Positions 8,292 through 17,271 are shown, numbered from the stretch's first letter. The stretch: 64,000 nt of DNA from Micromonospora sediminimaris (GCA_900112325.1 FOLJ01000002.1:434001-498000); one strand, 5' to 3'. Notes: a model not told the origin generated them from the sequence alone. Made by a program: numbers and translations.

Positions 8292-8974
8292 GGTGTTTCC
8301 TCCGGTTCGTTCAGTAGGTGTCGGTACGTAGCCCGCGCCGCAGTGCCGCCCGGGGTGAAGGCCGCCCAGCCGGAACGGGAGGCGGCGTCGAGACGGCCCA
8401 CCTGGTGACGCCAGGTGGCGGCACCGGCGGTACGCACGCCCCACAGCTCGCGGCACGCCGCGACCGCGAAGGCGACCTGCTCGGGTGAGCCGGTGAACCC
8501 GGCCGCAGCGTCGACCACGCGCAGCCCACCGTCGGCGGCGACGGTCACCTGGCCGAAGTGGTGGTGCAGGCTGGCCAGGGTGCCCAGGTGCGCGCGGTCG
8601 GCTCGGCCGGCGAGGAACGCGTCGAGTGGCCGATCCTCCACCACCACCCGGACGGCACGCAGGGTGAACGTCGCCCCGGCGGCATCGGCCACGCCGACCA
8701 CCTCGACGGGGACGCTCCAGCGACGCGGTGAGTTCGCCGACCAGAACGCCAGCCAGGCGCCCAGCCGCTCGTGCAGGTCCGGTTGCAGGGCCGCCGGTGC
8801 GGCCAGTCGTGCGGTGGCGATCCCGTCGCGGATGACCGCCGATGCTGCCGCGTTGACCGGGACGGCCGCCGCGGCGGGTGAGGTGACGACGGTTGCGGTG
8901 ACGGCTGCGGCCGAGGCGACCGCGGTGCCGGCGAGCAGCCCGCGCCGGGACAACGAAACAGATGGGGATGACAT
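8099..8974 (-). CDS. Tat-exported protein of unknown function, 3' end doubtful
   Basis: The ATG at 8974 opens a protein with a twin-arginine leader (SLSRRGLLAG, then an Ala/Val core and an AAAA-V cleavage region near residue 38). The mature part, to about residue 225, has ordinary globular composition. The frame then continues for ~64 residues rich in Ser/Arg/Pro that overlap the strongly supported 86-aa gene out of frame. The +1 frame instead stops at 8311-8313, just before that gene's ribosome site. I infer that the natural C-terminus lies near 8311 and that a one-base indel (real or sequencing) extends the ORF. No enzymatic motif is recognised. Confidence 0.55.
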   Translation of the reverse strand: MSSPSVSLSRRGLLAGTAVASAAAVTATVVTSPAAAAVPVNAAASAVIRDGIATARLAAPAALQPDLHERLGAWLAFWSANSPRRWSVPVEVVGVADAAGATFTLRAVRVVVEDRPLDAFLAGRADRAHLGTLASLHHHFGQVTVAADGGLRVVDAAAGFTGSPEQVAFAVAACRELWGVRTAGAATWRHQVGRLDAASRSGWAAFTPGGTAARATYRHLLNEPEETPWHATSSASWSTASTSHPSSRARSPVRSRRPAWPRSRSPVPSSATRSPSATPTCGCGPSGTACG

Positions 8975-9119
8975 GGTCCGCCTTTCTCCGACGGCCTAGG
9001 CATCCCACGCTATAGACGGCGACAGATCATCTGAATTGCCGTTGTATCGGGACACCGACACGAATCCCGGTGATCGACGACGGCGTGAATCCGTTCATCC
9101 TGCATGCCGTCGCCGCTTG

Positions 9120-10598
9120 TCAATCCGGCGGCTGGGGCATCGCGGCGAGGTGGGCGAGGATGGCCTGGTTGGCCTCCCATCCGTCGGGGAACCGGACCGG
9201 CACATCCAGTTGCGGCGCCTCGGTCGAGGGGTGGGCGTCCAGCAGTTCGCCGATTCCGGCGCGGGCCACCACCAGGCAGGCGTGCCGGTGCCGGGAGGTG
9301 AGCACGCAGAGCCGCCCCGATTCCAGGTGGAAGGCGGTCGCGTCGCGTCGGCCGGAGAGCGGGTGCAACACGATCGTCACGTCGTACTCCCGGCCCTGGA
9401 GGCGGTTGGCGGTGTCGACGGTGACGTCCGCACCGGCCTCGCCGAGCCGCGCCCGGATGGCCGCGACCTGGTCACGGTGGGCGGCGCCGACGGCGATCCG
9501 GTCCGCGGTGACCGGCGCGCCACCGGGCGCCTGCTCGGAGACCGCGACCGCCCCGCGCCGCAGCACCCGCAACGCGAGCGCGGCGCACGCGGCGGCAGCT
9601 TCCCCGTCGGTACGCAGGGTGTGCCGGGCCGGCAGCTCGTACAGCGCCCAGCCGGTGGCGGCGGCCGACTCCACCGCCATGTCGACGGCGTCTCCCGACC
9701 CGGGCTCGGTGAGGTGCAGGGCCCGGTCGTCCGGGCCGGTGCCGGAACGGAAGCCGGTGAACGGGTAGAACGCGCGGGACACGACCGGTGCCGCCGAGGC
9801 GGGCAGCCGCCAGGAGACCGGCAGCCGGTGCACCGGCAGGTGCGGGTTGTGCCGCAGCAGCACCGCCACCGCCGACTGCATCGGATCCCAGGTCAACCCC
9901 GCCCAGCGGCCACTTTCCACAGTGGAGAACGGATCGAGCTGCCCCGGATCACCGACGAACAGGGCCCGCTCGAACCTGCCGGCCACGCGCAGCAGGGCGT
10001 CCGAGCGCATCTGGTACGCCTCGTCCACGATCGCCCACGGCCAGCAGCCCTCGGTGACAGTTGCCCACTTGGCAGCCGTACCGACCACCACGGCCGACGC
10101 GGCCAGGTCGCCGACCTTCGCGGCAACCCGGACCTGCGCATGTGCCCGTACCCGGGGCGACGCCCGGTAGTCACCCGCCGAGAGCCGCCCGAGGCGCAGT
10201 TGCGGCGCCTTGCTGGCGAGCCGGTCGATCAGGTCATCGACCTGCTCGTTCGTCTGCGCAATGATCATCAGCGGCTCGCCACGGCGCAGCGCGTCACCGC
10301 TTGGAGCGGCGCTACCCGGCCCACCGCCGCCCCGATCGGTGTCGCCCGACCAGCTGGCGGCCAACTCGATGGCGGCCCGTACCACCAGAGTCGACTTGCC
10401 GGCCCCCGGCGGCGAGTCGACCACCACCCCCCGGTGCTCGCCCGACCGCAGGTCGGCGAGCACAGCGGTGATCACCCGCTCGGCCGCTACCGTCGGCAGC
10501 ACGGCCAGCCCCGGCGGCACCGCCAGCTCCCGCGGCACCGCCAGCCCCGGCGGCACCGCCAGCCCCGACGTCAACCCGATCTCCCCCACCGGCCGCAC
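9120..10598 (-). CDS. SF1-like helicase/ATPase (AAA_11/AAA_12 type)
   Basis: A 492-residue P-loop protein starting at GTG. Walker A PPGAGKST is at ~63-70, Walker B IVDEAYQ at ~190-196, motif III FVGDPGQLDP at ~215-223, a motif IV-like WRLP segment, and the C-terminal TANRLQGREYD (motif V region). The order is that of superfamily 1 (Upf1/RecD-like) helicases, but it is short and lacks extra domains. Residues 12-34 are a hexapeptide repeat LAVPPG, encoded by an 18-bp tandem repeat. Possible DNA repair or nuclease partner: a Cas4-like nuclease lies at ~57 kb, though not adjacent. Confidence 0.8.
   Translation of the reverse strand: MRPVGEIGLTSGLAVPPGLAVPRELAVPPGLAVLPTVAAERVITAVLADLRSGEHRGVVVDSPPGAGKSTLVVRAAIELAASWSGDTDRGGGGPGSAAPSGDALRRGEPLMIIAQTNEQVDDLIDRLASKAPQLRLGRLSAGDYRASPRVRAHAQVRVAAKVGDLAASAVVVGTAAKWATVTEGCWPWAIVDEAYQMRSDALLRVAGRFERALFVGDPGQLDPFSTVESGRWAGLTWDPMQSAVAVLLRHNPHLPVHRLPVSWRLPASAAPVVSRAFYPFTGFRSGTGPDDRALHLTEPGSGDAVDMAVESAAATGWALYELPARHTLRTDGEAAAACAALALRVLRRGAVAVSEQAPGGAPVTADRIAVGAAHRDQVAAIRARLGEAGADVTVDTANRLQGREYDVTIVLHPLSGRRDATAFHLESGRLCVLTSRHRHACLVVARAGIGELLDAHPSTEAPQLDVPVRFPDGWEANQAILAHLAAMPQPPD
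10499..10567 (-). repeat. 18-bp tandem repeat in helicase N-terminus
   Basis: Almost four copies of an 18-base unit (core GGCACCGCCAGCCCCGGC on the plus strand) encode L-A-V-P-[PR]-[GE] repeats directly after the start of the SF1 helicase. Because it sits at the N-terminus the copy number probably varies freely by slippage, or the true start lies downstream of it. Confidence 0.75.
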
Positions 10599-11179
10599 CC
10601 TACCGCCAGCTGCCCTGCCCCGCGCTCACCCTGCCACCCCGGCGGCAGCCACGAGTTACGGCCCCAGCGGCTGTCACGAGTTACGCCTACGGCAGTCACG
10701 AGTTGCGGCATCTTGGGGTCACCCGCAGCCCGGAAGCCCCAACATGCCGCAAGCCGCGACGGGCGACGCCAACCACCGACACGCCCCGAGCGAAACGCGG
10801 CATGCCGGGCCTTCCCACAGCCCGGAAGACCCGACACGCCCCACGACGCGCCCGGCGACAGCCACGGGCTACGGCATGCGGTCACGGGTTACGGCATGTC
10901 GGGGTCACCGGCCGCCCGGAAGGCCCAACATGCCGCAAGCCGCGAGGGCCGACGCCGAGCGCCGTCCCACCCGGAGACCACGCGCCGTCCCGCCCGCCCG
11001 ACGCCAAGCGCCGCGAGCCCGCCCGAACGCCAAGCGCCGCGAGCGATATGCGGCATGTCGGGGCTTCCCACGGCCCGGAAGACCCGACATGCCGCAAGCT
11101 GGCGGCCAAGCTGCGGGCCGGCAACGCCGAAGCGGAGCCAACCTGAGCGGCCCGGCGACGCCACGACGGGGCGGAGCGG
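10599..11179. repeat. Intergenic field of long palindromic repeats
   Basis: 581 bases without a credible gene. It holds at least four copies of a palindrome: 10703-10752, 10797-10842 (degenerate), 10890-10938 and 11049-11097. The best copy pairs TGCGGCATGTCGGG (11049-11062) exactly with 11083-11096, and the loop contains a smaller nested CTTCC...GGAAG stem. Three copies of [GT]CACGAGTTACG-like sequence precede the first copy (10650-10705), and a 27-base direct repeat with core CGCCAAGCGCCGCGAGC lies at 10995-11046. It separates two minus-strand genes. The same palindrome recurs at 13.5 kb. Confidence 0.8.
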
Positions 11180-12802
11180 TCAGTGGACGATGACCGGGAT
11201 CTTCGGCTGGTCGTCCGGCTGGTCACCTGGCTGGTCGCCGGGCTGGTCGTCGAGCAGGTGGGACCGTTCCCGCCGCCTGGGCAGGAACGCGGCCGGGATG
11301 AACGTCGCCGCCACCAGGGCGAACGCTACCCAGAAGGTGGTGGCGAAGGAGTTGGCGGCGAAGTCCAGCCCACGCTCGACGAGTGACGGGTCGGGAAGCT
11401 GCTGTGCCAGCTCCGGCCGTTGCTGGGCGGCGATCGCCAAGCCGGCCTCGGTGACCGGGTTGCCGTTCTCGTCGGTGAGGCCGGGGATCTGCCGGGAGCC
11501 GTTCAGCTCGTTGGTGAGGATCACCGACATCACCGCGGCACCGACGGAACCGCCGATCTGCTGGAGGATGTTCACAAGCGTGGAACCTCGTGCCACCTCG
11601 TGCCCGGTAAGCGTCTTCAGCGCCGACGTCATCACCGGCATCATCGTGCCGCCCATGCCCAGACCCATCACGAACAGCGAGCCGCAGAGCAGCACGTAGG
11701 AGGTGTCCGCGTCGAGCTGGGTGAAGGTGAAGAAGCCGGCGAGGATGAGCAGCAGCGCGAACGGCACCGTCCGGCCGACCGGCACCTTGTCGGCGAGCAT
11801 GCCGGCGATCGGCATGGTGACCATGGCGCCGATGCCCTGCGGGGCCATCAGCAGGCCGGCGTGCAGGGTCGACTCACCGCGTACCTGGAGGAAATAGCTC
11901 GGGAACAGCAGGCCGGCGCCCATGAAGGCGATGATGAAGACGAACATGGTCAACGCCGCGACGGTCAGCCTGCGGTTACGGAACAGCCGCAGGTCGAGCA
12001 GCGGGTGCCGGGGCTTGAACGAGTAGACGACGAACGCCACCACCAGTGCGGCACCGACCAGCATCGGCCCCCACACCTCGGCGTCGGCGAAGGTCCCGGC
12101 CTCGGGCAACGTGGAGACGCCGTACAGGAAGAGGGCGAGACCCGGCGAGAGCATCAGCATGCCGAGGAAGTCGAACGACTCGGAGGGCTGCGGGCTGTCC
12201 TTCGGCAGGGCCAGCTGGGCGTACACCAGCGCGACGATGCCGATCGGCAGGTTGATCAGGAAGATCCAGTGCCAGCTCGCCACGTCGATCAGCCAGCCGC
12301 CCAGGATCGGGCCGCCGATCGGGCCGAGCAGCATCGGGATGCCGAGCACCGCCATCAGTCGGCCGATCCGGTTCGGGCCGGCCGCCCGCGTCATGATCGC
12401 CATGCCGATCGGCATGAGCATGCCGCCACCGAGACCCTGCAGGACCCGGTACGTGATCAACTCGCCGATCGTGTCGGCGGTGGCGCACAGGCCCGAGCCG
12501 ATGGTGAACAGCGCCAGGGCCATCATGTAGAGGCGCTTGGTGCCGAACCGGTCCGCGGCCCATCCGCTGAGCGGGATGACAGTGGCCAGCGCGAGCGTGT
12601 AGCCGGTCATCGTCCAGGCGACGCGGGCGTACGAGGCGTCGAACTCGCTCTGGAACGTCGGCAGGGCGACGCTGACCACCGTCACGTCGAGGATCGACAT
12701 GAGCGCACCGAGCACGACGACGCCGGCCACCTTGAGTACCGCAGCGTCGAGCTTGTCCGAGGTCGGGACAGGCTGCGGTGCCGCGACGGATTGCTGTGTC
12801 AC
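11180..12802 (-). CDS. DHA2-family MFS multidrug efflux transporter
   Basis: 540 residues with about 14 hydrophobic segments, as in the EmrB/QacA drug:H+ antiporter family. Motif C-like GPIGGPILGGWL and motif A-like GWAADRFGTKRLY are visible, as is the N-terminal LDVTVVSVALP signature of DHA2. The GTG at 12802 has CAGGAGA in front. The C-terminus ends in a hydrophilic DQPGDQPGDQPDDQP repeat encoded by 12-base units. It is divergent from a GYD-domain gene. The substrate is unknown; no dedicated regulator is adjacent. Confidence 0.9.
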   Translation of the reverse strand: MTQQSVAAPQPVPTSDKLDAAVLKVAGVVVLGALMSILDVTVVSVALPTFQSEFDASYARVAWTMTGYTLALATVIPLSGWAADRFGTKRLYMMALALFTIGSGLCATADTIGELITYRVLQGLGGGMLMPIGMAIMTRAAGPNRIGRLMAVLGIPMLLGPIGGPILGGWLIDVASWHWIFLINLPIGIVALVYAQLALPKDSPQPSESFDFLGMLMLSPGLALFLYGVSTLPEAGTFADAEVWGPMLVGAALVVAFVVYSFKPRHPLLDLRLFRNRRLTVAALTMFVFIIAFMGAGLLFPSYFLQVRGESTLHAGLLMAPQGIGAMVTMPIAGMLADKVPVGRTVPFALLLILAGFFTFTQLDADTSYVLLCGSLFVMGLGMGGTMMPVMTSALKTLTGHEVARGSTLVNILQQIGGSVGAAVMSVILTNELNGSRQIPGLTDENGNPVTEAGLAIAAQQRPELAQQLPDPSLVERGLDFAANSFATTFWVAFALVAATFIPAAFLPRRRERSHLLDDQPGDQPGDQPDDQPKIPVIVH

Positions 12803-13054
12803 GAAGTCTCCTGTTGTCGGAACTGTCCGAAGGACGAGCGGTGGTGGCCGACGTGGCGCCCACTGGCCAGCGCGACGGCGGTGGTGAAGCCCGCACGGCA
12901 CAGTAGCCCCCGCCAACGACACTTCGCCGCCCGTTTAGCGACCAGCAGAGCGTTCTGTGAGCACGGCCACGCTGATCTTGTGCCGCGAGGCGTGACCGGG
13001 CGGAAAGCGGGTAGGCGCGACCGGGTCGGGCGGAGGCGGGAAGGTGGTGCCAGC

Positions 13055-13375
13055 GTGGCGAAGTTCCTGGTCACAGCGATCTACACGGTTCCGGGAATGG
13101 CCGGGCTGGCCAAGGAAGGCGGTACGGCGCGGGCCGAGGTGATCGAGGCGCTGATCGAGAACGCCGGCGGGCAGGTGGAGGCGGTGTACTACGCGTTCGG
13201 CCAGTTCGACCTGTACGTGCTCTGCGAGGTGCCGGACAACGTCACCGCCGCCGCGCTCGGCATCGCCGTGCGGGCGGCAGGCGGCGTCGACGCCCGGATC
13301 GTGCCGCTGCTCACCACGACGGAGATCGACGCCGCCGTCCGGCTACCCGTCACCTACCAGCCGCCGGCTGCGTGA
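13055..13375 (+). CDS. GYD-domain protein
   Basis: A 106-residue protein (GTG start behind GGCGGGAAGG) with the compact ferredoxin-like layout of the GYD family: KFLVTAIYT first strand, central YYAFGQFDLYVL (matching the FG-x-[YF]-D signature) and a C-terminal LLTTTEID strand. GYD proteins are small dimeric alpha/beta-barrel proteins of unknown role. Here it is divergent from the DHA2 pump and separated by 250 bases, so co-regulation is possible but unproven. Confidence 0.8.
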   Translation: MAKFLVTAIYTVPGMAGLAKEGGTARAEVIEALIENAGGQVEAVYYAFGQFDLYVLCEVPDNVTAAALGIAVRAAGGVDARIVPLLTTTEIDAAVRLPVTYQPPAA

Positions 13376-13645
13376 CGCGGATCCGGCCGGACGACGACCC
13401 GCCACCAGCCCACCCCGAGCCGCCCAACCCACCCCGAGCCGCCCAGCCCACCGCCGAGCCACGCACCCACCCCGATTACGCCGCCGACCGCCCGACCTGC
13501 CAAGGTCCGACCTGGGCTGCCACCCGACATGCGGCATCTCGCACCTTCCCGCGAACCAGGAAGCCCAACATGCCGCAACTCGCGACCCCACAACCCAGCA
13601 CGGCACGCCCAACATGCCGCGACTCGCGACTCCCACTCCCGTCGG
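13376..13645. repeat. Convergent intergenic with palindromic repeat copies
   Basis: 270 bases between the GYD gene and the acylase gene. It contains a copy of the ~50-bp palindrome seen at 10.7-11.1 kb (TGCGGCAT 13530-13537 pairing with ATGCCGCA 13570-13577, inner CTTCC/GGAAG stem) and a half copy, CCCAACATGCCGCGAC, at 13608-13623. Position between two gene ends fits a terminator role here. No gene seen. Confidence 0.7.
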
Positions 13646-16006
13646 TCAGCGGCGGCGCTCTCCCACCCGGTACGTGACCAGGTTCGGGTCGGCCCGCAGC
13701 TGCTTCTGGGTGAACTTGATGTTGTCCCAGCCCTTGGCCGAGTACAGCCGGGTCTGGTCGGCGTACCAGGGCGAGTTCGGGTTGGCCGACTGCGAGTAGG
13801 TCAGCAGCTGCCGACCCGACGGCCCGTCGCGACCCAGCTCGACGGCCATCAGGTACGACGTGCCGTGCCGCACCTTCGGGTAGCCGACGCCGGGCTGCAC
13901 CTGGTTGATGATCATGTTGAAGACACCGGCGTCCGGCCAGCCGCCGTGGATGGGAATGCGTTCGGCGCCACGGGGTTCGGTCTGGATGTCGCCGAGGCGG
14001 GCGTCCAGTGGGATGCCGCCGAGCAGTTGGACGGCGTCGGCGAGCGCCGTACGCACCCTCGGGTCGTCGACCGCGAGCCGGTTCGGCGTGGTCAGCGGGG
14101 CGTCCGGGTCGAACGGGTCGGCGAAACGCAGGCCGCCGGCCCGGGCGAACTCGGTGAACACGTGCGAGCCCCGGCTGCCCAGGTCGACCCGGAGGTCCCA
14201 GCGACGGAGCGCGGCGCAGGCGGCCGTCAGGTCGACGGTGGTGCCGTCCGAGGCGGTGGCCGTCGGCTGAGCTTCGCAGAGCCGGACCAGGTCGTCGCGG
14301 ACCAGTTCGCCGCCGTACGCCCGGTTGCCGAGCGTCACGTCCCACAGCCTGCCGGCGGTGAATCCCCGGCCGGGCAGCCCGTCGGTGCCGGCGAGACGTT
14401 GCCGCACCTGGTGGACGCCGAGCCGGGTCCGCAGGCTGCGGGCGGTCCGCTCGTCGCCGATGATGCGCGGGTACCCGACGAGCGGGCGAGCCGGGTTGGC
14501 CAACCAGTAGCTGTCGTTGGAGTTGGTCACGTAGTCGTCGCGGACAAGTGTGGGCAGGTTCGCCGGCCCGAGAATGCCGGGCACCGCCGCGTCCCGGTCC
14601 CGGCCCAGCTCACACGATGACCGGGAGCCGTCGAGGACGGCCTGGCCGCTTGTCGCGTACAAACTCTTGAAGGACGTGGGAATGCACGCGGCCGCGAGGG
14701 CGTCGGTGACCCGGGGCACGACGGAGTGGTCGGCGTAGAGGGCCCGCCCGTCCCGGTCGGCGGCGATGACATTGACCCAGGGCAGGAACTGCCGCCGGTC
14801 CAGCACCGACCGCAGCTCACCCACCGACTTCGCCCGGCCCATGGCGAGCCAGCCGTCAAGCGCACGGTTGTTCGTGGCGTTGACGTCGGTGATCGCGTAC
14901 GCCGTGTCGGTGGTCCAGTCGAAGCGGCCCGGCACCACGACGACCGGGCCGAAGTGGGTGTCGTAGAGGGTACGGCTGACCGGGCCGTCGGGAGTCCGGA
15001 CGGTGACCGTGCGGGCGGTCATCTTCCGGGTCCGGCCGTCGTAGCGGTAGCTCGTCGGGTCGCCGGGCACCAGCGTGAGCCGGTGCCAGACGAAACGTCG
15101 GGCGGTGGAGACGGTGTGCGACCAGGCAACCTTGCCGTTGTGCCCGATCTCGATGAGTGGGTCACCGATCAGGGCCGCGCCCTCCACGTCGTACCGACCG
15201 GGCACCTTGAGCCGCATCCGGTAGAAACGGTCCGCGCCATCCCACGGAAAGTGCGGGTTCGCCAGCAGCATGCCGGCACCGCTGGTGGTGGCGCGACGTC
15301 CCAGACCGTACGCGTTGCTGCCCACCCCGGCCGGCGCGCCGTCCCGGGCGGTGACCACGGCTTCCGCCTGCGGGGCGCTCACCGGCGCGCTGGTTCCGTC
15401 CACCCGGGGTGGCACGGCGGCGACGATACCGTCGGCGAGTGCGGCGGAACCGGCCCGGACCATGGCCGTCCACTGGGTACGCCACAGGTCCAGCTCGGTG
15501 ATCGGGCGCAGCCACGGCCGGCCGGCGCAGGCGGGGTCGTTTACCTTTCCCGTCCGCAGGTAGGCGTTGTAGCCGGCGGCGAAGCCGCGCATCTGGTCGC
15601 GTACCTCGTTTGAGGGTGCGCGCAGACCGTCGCGCCGGCCGACGAGCCAGCGCTCGGCGACCCGGTCGTCGATCGCCTTCTGGTGGAACAGGTCGCTGGC
15701 GACGTTGTCGGTGTCGGCGCCGAAGAACCGGGACCGTTGCGCGCCGACGGTCACCACGCTCTCGGCGATCAGGCAGACGTTGTCCTCCGCCTGCGCGTAC
15801 CCGACGCCGTAGCCGAGGCTGGCGAAGTCGCGCGCGGTGATGTGCGGTACGCCGTACGAGGCCCGCTGGATCAGGGCCGAGTAGCCGCCGCCGTGCGCGA
15901 CGGCGGTCCCGCCGGTCACGGCGAGGCCGGTGGCGACCAGGGCGGTGGCGGTGGCCGTGGCGATGAGTGAGCGTGGCTTCATCGGGCGGCTCGCTGGTGG
16001 TGGCAC
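13646..16006 (-). CDS. Secreted penicillin acylase-family amidase
   Basis: 786 residues with a Sec-type signal peptide (IATATATALVATGLAVTGG). The family is the Ntn-hydrolase penicillin/acyl-homoserine-lactone acylases, made as a proenzyme that self-cleaves into alpha and beta chains. The predicted cleavage and nucleophile Ser230 is in GVGSNAYGLG, which matches the conserved G-S-N-x-[YW]. Asn residues of the oxyanion region are likely in the NPHFPW and TNSNDSYWL segments. Substrate candidates are N-acyl amines such as AHLs, cyclic lipopeptides or beta-lactams. GTG at 16006 is preferred because GGGGAGG lies about nine bases upstream; ATG at 15982 is possible. Confidence 0.9.
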   Translation of the reverse strand: MPPPASRPMKPRSLIATATATALVATGLAVTGGTAVAHGGGYSALIQRASYGVPHITARDFASLGYGVGYAQAEDNVCLIAESVVTVGAQRSRFFGADTDNVASDLFHQKAIDDRVAERWLVGRRDGLRAPSNEVRDQMRGFAAGYNAYLRTGKVNDPACAGRPWLRPITELDLWRTQWTAMVRAGSAALADGIVAAVPPRVDGTSAPVSAPQAEAVVTARDGAPAGVGSNAYGLGRRATTSGAGMLLANPHFPWDGADRFYRMRLKVPGRYDVEGAALIGDPLIEIGHNGKVAWSHTVSTARRFVWHRLTLVPGDPTSYRYDGRTRKMTARTVTVRTPDGPVSRTLYDTHFGPVVVVPGRFDWTTDTAYAITDVNATNNRALDGWLAMGRAKSVGELRSVLDRRQFLPWVNVIAADRDGRALYADHSVVPRVTDALAAACIPTSFKSLYATSGQAVLDGSRSSCELGRDRDAAVPGILGPANLPTLVRDDYVTNSNDSYWLANPARPLVGYPRIIGDERTARSLRTRLGVHQVRQRLAGTDGLPGRGFTAGRLWDVTLGNRAYGGELVRDDLVRLCEAQPTATASDGTTVDLTAACAALRRWDLRVDLGSRGSHVFTEFARAGGLRFADPFDPDAPLTTPNRLAVDDPRVRTALADAVQLLGGIPLDARLGDIQTEPRGAERIPIHGGWPDAGVFNMIINQVQPGVGYPKVRHGTSYLMAVELGRDGPSGRQLLTYSQSANPNSPWYADQTRLYSAKGWDNIKFTQKQLRADPNLVTYRVGERRR

Positions 16007-16171
16007 ATGGAACGTCCTCCCCCGAGAGATGTGTCTGTCCAGACCCGACCGACGCTAGTGGTGAAATTTGCTCAGGTCACTGCCTGGTCGCCCCGGGATT
16101 GCGTCGGGGTTCACCCGCAGGGGCTCCGGCCGCCGCATCAATGGAACCGGCCGGCAACGAGGGCGACCGGG

Positions 16172-16549
16172 TTACGCGATGAGCAGGAGCACGCTGATCG
16201 CCAGCATCACCACTGCGGTAGCGCCGTGGATGCCGTAGACGGCCACCTTGGGCCCACCGCTGCGCAGCACGATCAGCGCGTCGCCGAGGGGGATGAGGGT
16301 GGCGGCCAGCATGAGCCCGCCCAGCAGGTGGGTTGTCCCGCCGACCACCACGATGAGGATGAAGAGCCCCGCGGCGATGTCCCGCACGGCCTTGACGGCC
16401 AGCCAGGCGTGAAAGGCCCGGTCCTCGGTCGGGGTGTCGGGGATGCCAAAGCCTGCCGCGCCCTGCGGTGCCCAGAAGGCGCGGGCGCCCATGACGATGA
16501 CGGCCGCACCGACCAGTCCGGCGAGCACAGTGGCGATGTTGCTGAGCAT
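16172..16549 (-). CDS. DUF4267 four-helix membrane protein
   Basis: A 125-residue protein with four predicted transmembrane helices (starting VLAGLVGAAVIVMGARAFW and VRDIAAGLFILIVVVGGT) and the GFGIP motif typical of the DUF4267 family. Its function is unknown. It is divergently transcribed from a TetR-type gene, and two matching palindromes lie in the 95-base gap, so it is the probable target of that repressor. Confidence 0.78.
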   Translation of the reverse strand: MLSNIATVLAGLVGAAVIVMGARAFWAPQGAAGFGIPDTPTEDRAFHAWLAVKAVRDIAAGLFILIVVVGGTTHLLGGLMLAATLIPLGDALIVLRSGGPKVAVYGIHGATAVVMLAISVLLLIA

Positions 16550-16572
16550 GGGTTGTTCCCCTCGCTTGATTC

Positions 16573-16635
16573 CTAGCGGCGCTAGATGTTGTAGCGACGA
16601 TACGTTGCCGTCGACAGCATGTCTAGCACTGCTAG
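16573..16635. promoter_or_regulatory. Paired TetR operators
   Basis: CTAGCGGCGCTAG (16573-16585) and CTAGCACTGCTAG (16623-16635) share the perfect dyad CTAGC-N3-GCTAG, 50 bases centre to centre. They flank the divergent promoters of the DUF4267 gene and the TetR gene; the second ends nine bases before the TetR start codon, so autorepression is likely. Confidence 0.75.
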
Positions 16636-16644
16636 GATCAGGTC

Positions 16645-17232
16645 ATGTCCGCCATCTCCGAACGCCGCGAACGCGAACGAGCCCAGCGCCACCAGCTGAT
16701 CATCACGGCCGCCCGCGAACTCGCCGAGGCCGAAGGGTGGGAGGCGGTGACAACGCGGCGGCTGGCCGAGCGCGTCGAGTACAGCCAGCCCGTGCTCTAC
16801 AGCCACTTCACCGGCAAGGACGACATCATGCGCGCCGTCGCCATCGAAGGCTTCGGCGAACTCGCGACCCGCCTGCGCCGTGCCCGGCTCACCGACCCCG
16901 CGTCGCCCGCGGCACTGCACGCCGTCTGCCGCGCCTACCTGGAGTTCGCCACCGAGCAGCCCGCCCTCTACCAGGCCATGTTCATGCTGCCGACCGACGT
17001 GAAGTTCGCGCACGCCGAGACGCCACCGCCATTGCGCGCCGCTTTCGACGAGTTCGTCAACTGCTTCCACCCGGACAATCAGCGACGCGAACTGTTCGCC
17101 GAAGTCACCTGGAGCGCGCTGCACGGCATAGCCGCCCTGACCGAGAGCGGGCGCATCCCCCCGAACGGCCAGGCCGAGCGGCTCGACTTCCTCGTCACCC
17201 AGATCGCCGCCACGCCAAGGCCAGGGGTCTGA
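16645..17232 (+). CDS. TetR-family transcriptional repressor
   Basis: 195 residues. The N-terminal helix-turn-helix (AVTTRRLAERVEYSQPVLY, then SHFTGKDD) is a clear TetR DNA-binding domain; the C-terminal ligand domain contains ...ALYQAMFMLPTDV..., a form seen in TetR_C-type pockets of membrane-protein regulators. Ligand unknown. It is divergent from the DUF4267 gene and shares its operators. Confidence 0.88.
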   Translation: MSAISERRERERAQRHQLIITAARELAEAEGWEAVTTRRLAERVEYSQPVLYSHFTGKDDIMRAVAIEGFGELATRLRRARLTDPASPAALHAVCRAYLEFATEQPALYQAMFMLPTDVKFAHAETPPPLRAAFDEFVNCFHPDNQRRELFAEVTWSALHGIAALTESGRIPPNGQAERLDFLVTQIAATPRPGV

Positions 17233-17271
17233 GCCGAGCGGGACCGCGACCCTGGCCATTGATATTCATGC

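Noticed and set aside
10501..10567. Short tandem repeats resembling a CRISPR or minisatellite
   Set aside because: The 18-bp units are contiguous without spacers and lie in a coding frame (LAVPPG repeats).
9036..11699. 887-codon plus-strand open frame
   Set aside because: It crosses the SF1 helicase gene and the palindromic repeat field and translates to low-complexity Arg/Pro/His sequence.
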